Assembly: GCA_037693485.1 (NCBI GenBank)
Contig: CM075348.1
Location: 13,002,501 to 13,066,500 of the forward strand
Direction: 5' to 3'
DNA length: 64,000 nucleotides
Source: Kitagawia praeruptora
Lineage: Eukaryota; Streptophyta; Magnoliopsida; Apiales; Apiaceae
Positions 10,600-20,707 of the stretch are shown here, in pieces. The notes beneath the pieces are model-generated. The model saw only the letters and a program-made list of their open reading frames with translations, had not been told where the DNA came from and did no database searches. Each line of letters opens with the position of its first letter. The first letter of the stretch is position 1. The translations under genes were made by a program, and so were the position numbers.

Positions 10600-12625
10600 A
10601 TCTAATATATTCAATTCTAAAGAGGAATTAATTGCAAGTTCACCTCTTTGATTCGTATTGGGTAAATCTTTTTCTCTAATCTTATTTTTATTACGAATTT
10701 GTGTTCTTGTCAATTGGATTTTGTAGTGTTCATGAAAGGTGGCCAGTCTATGGAGCTCGTACGCAATATCCTCCACCAGATTCATCCGAGGAGGGTGACT
10801 GCTTCGATATTCAGGTATGTTTTCTGCTATCCCTTGTATTTACTTCCATTCAATGAGGGCATTGAATATTTTAAGTTTGGGGGTGGTTTGAGGGATTAGT
10901 AGTTGTTGTTGTATTATTTGTTCATGTAGGATTTCATGCTTTGCATATTAGTAGTAATAAATTATGAATTTATGTTTGTGTTATCTACGTTTGTTTCATA
11001 TAGGACATTCTATTTTTGTTAGTATATCATGTGAGTTCATAGTAGTTTGCATTTGCACCCATGCTTGATAGGAATTTTATGTTGTTGACACTTTTGATTG
11101 AGAAGTGATATGCTTTGTTCTTGTGCACACACATACATTAGTAAGTTGAAGCTAGTAGACTTATTGAATGTTGTAAGTGATTAGAAGGACATGAATGTGT
11201 GCAAGATGATTTAGTTTGCATGCTTTGAATACAAGTCGGTGCATTAGAGAGATTTTTGCTTGGGATTGAGTATGTTTTTCCACCAAGTGAGATTTTGAGC
11301 CATATTGCATATTTTTTTGCAATTTATTCGTTTGCTTGAGTGTCCACGGATTGTTTGCATTGCTAGCAGTTGTTTGAGGTCTTTCTTGAAACGCATGACA
11401 TTATTTGACGATTAAAATGATAAAGGCATTTAGGAATAACCGCATATTTTCCCATATTACCACACCATGTTTACATGATCAATTAGTTAACCCGTTGAGC
11501 TTAATCCTATTTTTTCGGTGACACACCACATTACTTGCCTATATCTTTTTCTTGTATTGGCCTTACATTAATTTGAACCCACATTGTCAAAGGCTAGTAA
11601 AGTGCTTAAGGGAGTAATAAGGTGTGCAAGGAGGGGTTTATTGTTGGTCATACTTTTGGGGAAAATATTGAGATTGGGTTTGGTTGTTTACTTGATAGTC
11701 GGCATATGTAATAAATTGGGGGATCGTTGTTGTTATTTATATTATTGTTTTATTTAGCTCTCGAGAAAAAAAAAAAGAGAAAAAAAAAGAAAAAAAAATA
11801 AAAACATATATTATGAGAGCATGTTTGTGTTTTTTGCGATCCTACTTTAGTCGACTAGTCGAGTATTTGTTTTAGTAAAATTTATGTGGGGGGAAAATAG
11901 GGTGTTGTGTATGATTTATTATGGTACTTACTAGCTTTTGACACTTCACCTGTTTTGGCTTATTTGACATACCTTGTCCCTAGCCCCGTTACAACCCAAT
12001 TAAAGACCTTTTGATTATCGTCATTGATGTATGTTGTGTTAAGAGTTAGATTAATACCAAATGTCAAGCATGTTTATGATTTTGTTGGAATTGAGTGATA
12101 CACTTACCCTTGATCTTGAGTGAATATTCTTTTGTGAGTGGATTGTGAGTGTTTGCTTGTTTTTGCGTATGAGATCCCGAGTTTTGTCTCAAAGATGTAC
12201 TCTTGTAGGCTTAGCTTGTTTACTAACTTATTCTTACACTTGACATGGACTTGTGAGAACTTATGCATGTTCATTGAGTAGACTATGTGAATACTTGCAC
12301 TTTCGACACCAAGACATTGCGTATTTACTTTGATTCTTAAGTTGATATGGCATGAGAGGATTTGAAGGTATGGTAGGCTAGATTAATTGCATTTTTCATA
12401 TTAGTTGCATTCATGCATTGCATTGCATTAGGTTAAATGGATTTTGTGGGTACATTCACTATAGGCCCTCACGAGACCTTACTCGTCCACTAGGGCTGCC
12501 TAGGGGTTTAAAGGGCTTGTTGCATATGCCAAATGCAACCGTGATCACCTACGGAAGTGGTACTAATTAGGTAGTTATAATTGTTTTTGCTTGAGGACAA
12601 GCATCGGTTTAAGTTTGGGGGTGTT
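10600..12625 (+). other. Non-coding 3' region of the Athila-like element
   Basis: About 2 kb with no coding frame of note. Large parts align by eye with 57560-59827 in the other Athila-like element. Examples are GAGGAATTAATTGCAAGTTC, a block near 11110-11210 (AGCAAGTTGAAGC type), GACACCAAGACATTGCGTAT, and ACTAGGGCTGCCTAGGGGTT at about 12490. Polypurine-tract-like AAGTTTGGGGGTGGT occurs internally at 10873, and AAGTTTGGGGGTGTT at 12611-12625 directly before the 3' LTR is the functional position. Autonomous Athila elements carry an env-like frame here; I see none. Confidence 0.65.
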
Positions 12626-13854
12626 TGATAAGTGGATTTTATATCCACTTGGAACATTCTATATCAGCTTAAATTGATTGTTTTGGACTCAAGTTTGTGT
12701 AGTTTTGATGTGTTTTGTGTAGTTGTGCAGGTTTCCAAGAATATCTAAGCTTTTGTCATTTTTGGAGATTTAATTGATTAAAATTCGGATTTTCCGGGAA
12801 GGCTGCGCAGCTTATACTGTTTTGGCCATATCTGGAGTTCTAGAAGTCCGTTTTCAGCGATCTTACTGCCCACGCGAAGCTTGAGAGATTTTCTACAACC
12901 TGGAAAAGGAAACAAGTGCAAGAAACGTACTGATTAAAGGCGCGCACATAATCTTAATTAAAGAAGGCTGGGAATTTACTGTTTTGCCCTTTTTCTAATT
13001 CTAATTGTATTCTGGGCAGTTTTGGGTACCTTCTTTAAATCCTAATTGTAATAGAAGGCAATATCTTGCTGGGCAAGATTTGTAGAGCCTATATAAACAC
13101 ATCCTACCATTGTAAATTATAACAATTCATAGCTTGTAATCGTATCAAGGTACTTTCGATCTTCAATTCTTCAATATTATGTTTTCATTCATTATTATTA
13201 TTTTGTTTTCTTCTTTAATTATGTGTAACTAAATCTTTAATCTGAGGATTGGGTAGTATTCCTTGGTATTCATGTGTGTTTAATTATCTGTGATTTTCTT
13301 GCTTTGCTGATCTGTTATTGAGGGCTTAACACAATTAGAAGAGTAGCTAACTTTTGATTGTATCCTAGGGATTGTAATAACTTGGAAGAGGAGTTGCAAT
13401 TTTAGTACATGATTTAACAGACATAACTCGAATATTTGATTGGAAGATTAATAGGAGAGTTGTGAGACTTATAATTCTTGGAGCTTAATAGTTTATGATT
13501 GTCTTTGATTGTATCACGGAAGTGACAATTAGGGTATAGTCGTAGACATTATATTGTATCTTGGAAGAGAACTTTATAACCTTAGAAGAATTGTTTTCAG
13601 CAGAGTAAGAACGTAGACATCACATAGATATTGAATGTGCATTGAAACCAAGTGAAGAACCCCAGTTCTTGGATTGTTTTCCTCATAGATTTTATTCTCT
13701 ATTGATAATTAGTTTAATTTTGTTTAGTTTAATTTAGTTTATAAACACACCAAACATTCTTCTACACTCCTAAATTGTGAGAGATAAAAACTTGAACTCG
13801 ATATTACAATTCAGTCCTTCCCTGAGAACGAACACACAAAAAATACTACTAACA
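12626..13854 (+). repeat. 3' LTR of the Athila-like element (1229 bp)
   Basis: Same length as the 5' LTR, with about four single-base differences by eye. It follows the polypurine tract AAGTTTGGGGGTGTT and is followed by the CCTGG duplication. Confidence 0.95.
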
Positions 13855-14538
13855 CCTGGCAATTTCAACACCCAGAAAAAATTTGAGAGCACCAAGGTCT
13901 TTAACCTTAAACTGAGTGCTAAGAAAAACTTTGATAGCTTGCAATTGATTTACATCATTGCCAGCCAAAATCATGTCATCGACATAGACAAGGAGAACAA
14001 AAATACTGTTCTGATGATGTAAAATGAACATACTATTATCATTGTGAGCATGCTTAAAACCATATTTAATCAAGGCTGCAGACAACTTGATAAACCATTG
14101 TCTCGGAGCTTGACGCAGCCCATATAAAGATTTAATAAGACGACAAGCAAGACGTTGGCCTGGGTATTTTTGTAGGACCTCAAGAGGTAGAGAATAGCCA
14201 GGAGGAAGAGCCATGTACACCTCTTCCATAAGATCCCCATGTAGAAACGCATTTGTGATATCTAACTGACCAATAGACCATCCTTGACAAGCAGTAAGAG
14301 CGAGCAAAACTCGAAATGAGGTCATTTTTGCCACAGGAGCAAATGTCTCAAAAAAATCAAGACCATGGGTTTGTGTGAAGCCTTTGGCTACTAAACGAGC
14401 CTTGTACCTTTTAACAGACCCATCAGGAAGGTATTTCACCTTATAAATCCATTTGCAATCCACCAAATTTTGATCAGAAGGAGCTGGAACCACTTTCCAT
14501 GTGTTATTAGCTTCCAATGCAGCTAGTTCAACAGCCAT
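13855..14538 (-). pseudogene. Copia reverse transcriptase (N-terminal and catalytic part)
   Basis: On the minus strand the frame reads NTWKVVPAPSDQNLVDCKWI, KARLVAKGFTQTHGLDFFET, QLDITNAFLHGDL and the active-site motif YVDDM, then KDLGALKFFLGVEIA where the gypsy insertion cuts it. It resumes at 5775. The start at 14538 is only the first Met in frame; the real polyprotein arrives from upstream through a frameshift near 14690. Confidence 0.93.
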
Positions 14539-14609
14539 AGCATGGCACCAGTCTTGGTTCTTAACAGCTTGATGATAAGCATAAGGTTCAGGAATCTTGG
14601 AAACAGAAG

Positions 14610-15905
14610 CTAAAAATCGTTTATATGATGGATTGAAGTGATCATAGCTAACAAAGTTTGATACATGATAAAAAGCATTTGTGGTGTAGTAACACAGGTA
14701 GGTATTCCAGTAAAATCCTGAAACTTAGCAGGAAGAACTTTGGTTCTAGAAGGCCTTGTTGAAACTACTGGAACAGGGATAGGAGCAGAAATGATTGCAT
14801 TATCAGTATTAGCAGAAGTATGTGGAGAATCTTCAGTATGAGAATTATCAGGACTTGAATGTGAACTTGTTGTGAAGTCAGTACCAGGATTATCATTTGA
14901 AGATGTAGTAAGTTCAGTGTTTACAGTATCATCTGAGATAGGAAAAGATAAGGGATCTTCTGTCCAGGTAGGAGAAGCGGAAAATAAAGAAGTCTGAGAA
15001 GAACTAATCTCAGAAAAAGGGAACAAATGTTCATAGAACTTGACATCCCTGGATACAAAAACCTTTTTAGTAGCCAAGTCCAGAATCTTATAACCTTTCT
15101 TAGCATATGGATAGCCAAGAAATACCCCTTTAATTGCTCTTGCTGAAAACTTGTCATGAGATTTTGGAAGTGTTGTAGCAAAACAAAGTGAACCAAACAC
15201 CCTTAAATGATCAATAGCAGGTGGTGTGTGAAACAAAATCTCATACGGAGATTTGTTATGAAGAATGGGTGTAGGTGTTCTATTGATAAGATATGTAGCA
15301 GTTAAGAGACAATCACCCAAAAAATGTAAGGGTAAATGAGCATGAAATCTGAGTGCTCTAGCTGAATTGTGTAAATGTCTATGTTTACGTTCAACCTTAC
15401 CATTTTGTTGTGGTGTATACACACAACTGGTTTGATGAACAATGCCTAATGAAGACAAAAGAGTATTAATATTTTGATTTAAGAATTCAGAACCATTATC
15501 TGATCGAAGAATTTTTATAGAAGAATGAAACTGATTCTTCACATACACAAGAAAATGACTAAGAATAGTATAAACTTGAGATTTTGCTGATAACAGAAAT
15601 ATCCAAGTAGTTCTTGACATATCTTCAACTATAGTCAAGAAATATGTACAATTGTTGTGAGTTTTTACATGATATGGACCCCAAAGGTCAACATGAATCA
15701 ATTCAAACAAAGAAGAGCTAATAGAATCACTATTTGAAAAACTTTGTCTAGTTTGTTTAGCTACATGACAGCTTTCACAAACAGAAGTTTTAGTCTGAGT
15801 ACAAGAAATATTGAATTTCTGTAACACATGATCTGGAACATGCCCAAGTCTAGCATGCCAGATATCAACAGATATAGAAGTACAACTCAAAGAATTATTA
15901 CACAT
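14610..15905 (-). pseudogene. Copia GAG-pre-integrase and integrase
   Basis: The minus-strand frame shows the zinc-binding pre-integrase motif (WHARLGHVPDHVLQKF with CESCHVAKQTR) and the DDE integrase core: HVDLWGPYHV, LRSDNGSEF and a glutamate in QQNGKVERKHR. NKSPYEILFHTPP and GVFLGYPYAKKGYKI follow. A Ser/Thr-rich linker leads to the reverse transcriptase, but a frameshift near 14690 sends this frame to an early stop. Confidence 0.92.
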
Positions 15906-16426
15906 AGAAGGAACAACTGTCTGAGAATAGAATTAACCTGATTTGAATAGAGGTATAGACCTTCATGAAATCTACCAATCTCTAACTCATTCCTCCATGT
16001 AGGGGCCTGGAGTAAGCAGTTAGTGGCAGTAAAAAAGACAGAGTGAGTGGTATTATTCAAGAGTTTAGGAATAAACAACAGATTATAAGTAAAAGTAGGC
16101 ACACATAGAACCTGATATAATGTGATATGAGAGTTTAATTTCACATTACCAATATGAGTAACAGTGACTTGTTGTCCATTAGGAAGAAACAATACTGAAT
16201 TACTAGGAACAGGATTATCAAGAATATCAAAAGAATGTGTAATGTGATCAGTGGCTCCTGAATCTAGAATCCACTGTTGAGATAATACTGAACTAGTAGG
16301 AGCAACAGATTGAATAGAATGGTGAAATGTACCTGCAATCTGAACTGCATTAGCAGTAGAGCTACCAGGCCAAAAAGCATATGAATCAGAAGTAGCATTT
16401 GTTCCAGTAGAAGTAGATAAGTGCAT
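15887..16426 (-). pseudogene. Copia aspartic protease
   Basis: The motif WILDSGATDHIT is the copia protease active site. VLFLPNGQQVTVTHIGNV and VLCVPTFTYNLLFIPKL are also typical. The frame is continuous with gag except for a TGA stop at about 16437-16439, and is separated from integrase by a frameshift near 15930. Confidence 0.9.
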
Positions 16427-16439
16427 AGAATTCTGAATT

Positions 16440-17581
16440 CATTGTACAAGCTGATTATACTGATCATCAGAAAGGCCACAAGAAGATTTGGTCTCTGTAA
16501 CAGTTGAAGATCCTTCAGATTGCACAGGATTAGAAGCAGTAACTTGAGCTGCTGAGCTGATTTTGGTAGTAGTAAATTTAGGCTTAGGCTTAGGTTTCCC
16601 ATATAACTTGTGCCATGGAGGATATCCAACAAGACAAAAGCACTTCTCCTTTGTGTGTCCAGAGAGTTGACAATATTCACAAGTAACAGATGAATCTCTT
16701 TTAAATGCTTGACCAGGAGTAGGTGAAACTCTAGAGTTGTTGTTATTGATAAACACTCTCCCTGAACCATTCTGTCTTACAGACATAGCAATTGCATTAG
16801 AATTTATGCCAGACAAATTTTGAACCTCCCTCTGATTCTCCTCTTGTAAAAGCATAGAGTAGCACTGACTCAAGTTTGGCAGAGGATTCATTAACAAAAT
16901 CTGTCCACGAATGGCTGTGTAATGATCACCAAGCCCCATAAGGAATTGTGTAAGCTGTGTAGACTGTTCATAACTTGTAAGCTTACCATTGATGTCACAC
17001 TCACACTTGTTGCAGCTACATTTAGGTTTAGAAACAAGACAATCTAATTCATCAACAAGTGTTCGGTGTTTAGTAAAATATGAAGCAATTGACAAGTTTC
17101 CTTGTGTTAATTGAGATAATTCCTTACGAAGATGAAACACTCGAGGCATATTACTCTGTGCGTATCTCGCAGTTAGATCATCCCAAATTAACTTCGCAGA
17201 ACTCAGATAGACAACACTGTTACGAATCTCCACAGAAATAGAGTTTAGCAACCAAGATGTAACCATATGATTACAACGAATCCAGTACTGAACAGTAATA
17301 CCAATACCAGCAGGTTTAACACACGTTCCATCAACAAACCCTAGCTTCATCTTTGAAGACAAGGCAATTTCCATAGAACGACTCCATTGAGAGTAATTTG
17401 ACTCATTTAACACCAAATTAATCAATGTCATACCAGGAGAATCAGACGGATGAATATAATATGGATGATTATGATCAATTACAGAGGTATTAGCAGTAGT
17501 AGATGTAGATCCAGTCATTGCAGATGAATATGACAAATGAGTAGACATGAAATTTCTCAAACAGATGCAAAACAAGCTCAA
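16440..17581 (-). pseudogene. Copia Gag, about 380 aa
   Basis: The frame begins near 17581, about 190 bases after the primer site; an internal start in MTGSTSTTANTS is also possible. It carries the plant copia gag signature PYYIHPSDSPGMTLINLVLN and ESNYSQWSRSMEIALSSKMK, a UBN2-type capsid with VFHLRKELSQLTQGN, and a CCHC zinc knuckle CEYCQLSGHTKEKC near the C-terminus. It ends at an in-frame TGA where related elements read on into protease. Confidence 0.88.
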
Positions 17582-17769
17582 ACAGATTCAAAACAAGCAC
17601 AAGTCGAAGAGAGATTAACAAAATTGAAGATGTAACACATACAGAAGTGAGACCTGTAGATGAAGAACAAGCTTGAATCTAACAGCGATGAAAAGCTCAA
17701 GAACACGAAGCTTGAATCAGCAACAATGGCGGAAACGAAAATGAAGAAGATAACAGATCGTTACATGAC

Positions 17770-17781
17770 GCTCTGATACCA
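17770..17781 (-). other. Primer binding site, initiator tRNA-Met type
   Basis: On the minus strand TGGTATCAGAGC directly follows the 5' LTR. It is the standard complement of initiator tRNA-Met used by plant copia elements. Confidence 0.92.
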
Positions 17782-18035
17782 TGTCAAATCAGTAAGCTAA
17801 ATAGCAAACACAGTAAAGAAGAGATGAAAAGGCATAATCTCCATTAACAAACCAACAGATCTGAGTGTTTATATTTACAGAGAATGTAACTAACTTTTAC
17901 AAAATGTAACTAACTGAAATGTTGACTAGCTAAAGAGTATTTATAGCCTAAGACATATTGCCAGCTATACATTCTGTTGACTTGACTTTGACCTTCTCTG
18001 ACTTGTCATGATGCTGAGTATCATTCTCACTAACA
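17782..18035 (-). repeat. 5' LTR of the copia element
   Basis: 254 bp; two differences from 4683-4936 by eye (AGACATAATC/AGGCATAATC and TAGACTA/TAGCCTA). It contains the TATAAATA box on the minus strand. Confidence 0.95.
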
Positions 18036-18843
18036 AAGTCCAATAATGTTTTAATTGGTGTCCTATAAATATAATAAAATATAGTGTCTTAATGATTTAA
18101 GAGCAAGTCCAACAATGTCCTAGTTAGTGTTTTATAAATATAATAAAATAAAGTATCCTAGTGATTTAAGTCATAATTTTTGTGTATCAATTCCAACAAC
18201 ATTTCTTATATTTGTGTCTTCTAAATTAAAACAATAATATATTTGAATTAGATTTGGTGGGAAGGGAAAAAAAGAGGAGAGAGAAGTGTAGAAAGGAGGG
18301 AAGTTAATTTTTTATTCTTAAAAATGATTTAGGACATTATACACTACAAGTCAAGGATATCATTGCAAATACAGGAAGGTAATTTCTTTTATTACAAAAA
18401 TGCCATTGACCCATTTATACTAAAAATGAATATAACCTCAAGTAAGTGCGCTGAGGTCAAGGGCCATTTTTCTCATGTCCTAACTATTGATTTAAGACAA
18501 TATTTAGAACATTGTTGGACTTGCTCTAAGTCATGATTGTTGTGTATTAATTCCAACAACATGCTTTATACTTGTGTCTTATAAATTAAATAATAATACA
18601 TTTGAATTAGAATTGGAGGGAAGGGAAAAAATAGGGAAGAGAGAAGTGTGGAAAATGAGGGAAATTAATTTTTTTATTGTTAAAAATGATTTAGGACAAG
18701 TATAAAGATGCCTTAATAAAAGGGTATGAGATGAATGTCCTAATGTTTTAAGACATCACTAGGATATTGTTGGTTCACAAAAAATGACTACATATCCTAA
18801 ATATTGATCTAGAACAATATTTAGGATATTATTGAATTTGCTC
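18036..18843. mobile_element. Main part of the split PIF/Harbinger-like MITE
   Basis: This continues the MITE begun at 4674. Its right end, read on the minus strand, is GAGCAAATTCAATAATATCC, matching the left end GAGCAAGTC plus CAATAATG. A second MITE of the same family is inserted at 18101-18526. The interior resembles that of the inserted copy (GAATTAGAATTGGAGGGAAG against GAATTAGATTTGGTGGGAAG), so they are members of one family. Confidence 0.7.
18101..18526. mobile_element. Inner PIF/Harbinger-like (Tourist type) MITE, 426 bp
   Basis: The termini are inverted: GAGCAAGTCCAACAATGTCC at the left and, on the other strand, GAGCAAGTCCAACAATGTTC at the right. The 3-base duplication TAA is at 18098-18100 and 18527-18529. 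No coding capacity. Confidence 0.85.
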
Positions 18844-18969
18844 AAAGTCATTTTTAGGATTCATGGGCGTCCAAGTAAACCAATAGATGATGAACAATCC
18901 ATGTACGTGTTTCTTTGCTAGGCATGTTAGATACATTCCAATACTTTAACACTTTTGAAAATTGGGGCC

Positions 18970-19487
18970 TGATATGGGCTAAAAGTAAGCCCTAAAGACA
19001 CATTTAATGTTGTATTAATTAGACCTAGAATGGTCCAAACGTAGGGCCCACCAGGTGGGCCCAAACCCTAATTATAATATTAATTTCGTAATTAATATTA
19101 GGAATAATAATCAGCTCAGCAATAAGAGTCAAATAAGGATATTACTCCTACATGACTTAGCCTCCAAGATACATATTTTAACATGGAAACTGATTCCTAC
19201 AAGGAAGGAGTCTAGAACCTTCCTTGAGGCGGTGGCTTGCCCACCAAGTCTCCTATTCCTACCATAATTCTTAGGCTTCTCAGCCTATATAAAGGGTCAG
19301 ATCCCTCAACCTAGAACTACGTTTTATTGGCTTGATTCTCTAATTACAGAGATACGTAGGCATTCTGTGAGGACCGTTTAAGTCTCGAACGCAGAAGCAG
19401 CCATTAAAGCACGAAGCTCACGAACCCTAGCATTAAACACATAAACCCTAGCCGCAATAATTTAAACCTAGTTTTTATTCCACAACA
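18970..19487 (+). repeat. 5' LTR of the Tat element (518 bp)
   Basis: Starts TGATATGGGC and ends CCACAACA. The TATA box is in GCCTATATAAAGGGTCAG near 19280. Confidence 0.95.
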
Positions 19488-19489
19488 TT

Positions 19490-19506
19490 TGGCGCCGTCT
19501 GTGGGA
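19490..19506 (+). other. Primer binding site of the Tat element
   Basis: TGGCGCCGTCTGTGGGA, two bases after the LTR. This sequence recurs in plant Tat/Retand elements; I do not assign the tRNA. Confidence 0.75.
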
Positions 19507-19520
19507 CGAAGACATCAACC

Positions 19521-20642
19521 ATGGTTCAAACACGAAGAACTCCACCAAGCACTACGGAGCCAATCGCTACCGAGGCTCTACCTCTTAGCTCTGCTCCGCC
19601 CCTTACTGAACAAGTACTTCCGACATCTGAGCAAGTACCTCCGGCATCCGGAACTATCGTTTCGTACCAAGTTTCTCAACCCCTGGGGACGACTACCCAT
19701 GTTGAGAGTACGCTACCTCCGATCATCCACACAGTTCCAGGGACTAACCCCCCTCAGACGGGGATTTCTTCTCTGATTGTAGATCCCAACAACCTTACAC
19801 GAGGGGTTCAGATCCACACTACGGATCTCCCCATAAGCACCAATCCAATGTATGGGATGGCCAATTACGGAGCTGGACCGAGTGGCCATGCCCTGTATAT
19901 TAGAGATCGAGATTATCGCGATTTTTCTGGTCCTTATTCAGATGAATCATCTTCTGGCGATGATTACGAGCGTGATGAAGCCCCGAGGAGGCGACGTGCA
20001 AGTAAAGAGCCTATGGGAAGAACTCGAACTATCCATGATGGACTCCCTTCAACAGCTGCTGAAAGGATTAAGGCTTATGAAGCCGAGATCTTAAAGTTAA
20101 AGGAAGATATGGCCAGGGAGCAAGCCAGATCAAAACAGACTTTGCCACCTCCCACGTCAGGACCGATTCCCTTCATAGATCTGGAGAGGCCTCCAAGGAG
20201 GCAAAGAAGGACTACCGTCCCACCTGAAAGAACTACAAGGGTGGAAACCCCTAAAAGCAACCCCAAGGATCTGCTGCCGCTTGGGGACCCTGATGATCCC
20301 ACACCTCCGTTTACTGAGGACGTGATGAATGCTCGTATCTCAAAGAAGTTTAAGATGCCAACAATCAAAGCCTATGATGGAATGGGTGATCCTGCCAACC
20401 ACGTTAGAACGTTCTCAAACGCACTACTGTTGCAGCCTGCAAGCGACGCTTTGAAGTGTAGGGCTTTCCCTCAAACTTTGTCGGGCATGGCTCAAAGATG
20501 GTATAGTCGGCTTCCTGCAAACTCAATTGGTTCCTTTAAGGAATTGAGTGCTGCCTTCATTAGTCAGTTTATCAGCGGAAGAACGCATGAGAAAAGCTCT
20601 GCATCTCTTATGTATATAGTACAAGGAAGAACGAAAGTCTGA
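19521..20642 (+). pseudogene. Tat Gag, N-terminal and capsid part, ends at a frameshift
   Basis: The start ATG lies 15 bases after the primer site and opens MVQTRRTPPSTTEP. A disordered Pro/Ser-rich N-terminus and a charged coiled-coil stretch (AERIKAYEAEILKLKEDMAR, about residues 180-200) lead to the capsid domain with YDGMGDPANHVRTFSNALLL and RAFPQTLSGMAQRWYSRLP. Within the capsid a missing base near 20628-20633 shifts the frame and stops it at 20640-20642. The rest of Gag continues in the frame of the long ORF that follows. Either a real inactivating change or an assembly error. Confidence 0.88.
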
Positions 20643-20707
20643 GAGACTATCTTAAGAGGTTCACCAAGGAAACTCTGAACATCACTGATCTGGACAATAA
20701 AGTTGCA

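Noticed and set aside
10600..12625. Searched for an env-like gene after gag, as in autonomous Athila elements
   Set aside because: No frame of useful length or with a membrane-protein pattern in either Athila-like element.
16437..16439. In-frame TGA between copia gag and protease, considered as programmed readthrough
   Set aside because: Plant copia elements normally use one uninterrupted frame, and this copy also has another stop and two frameshifts, so decay is simpler.
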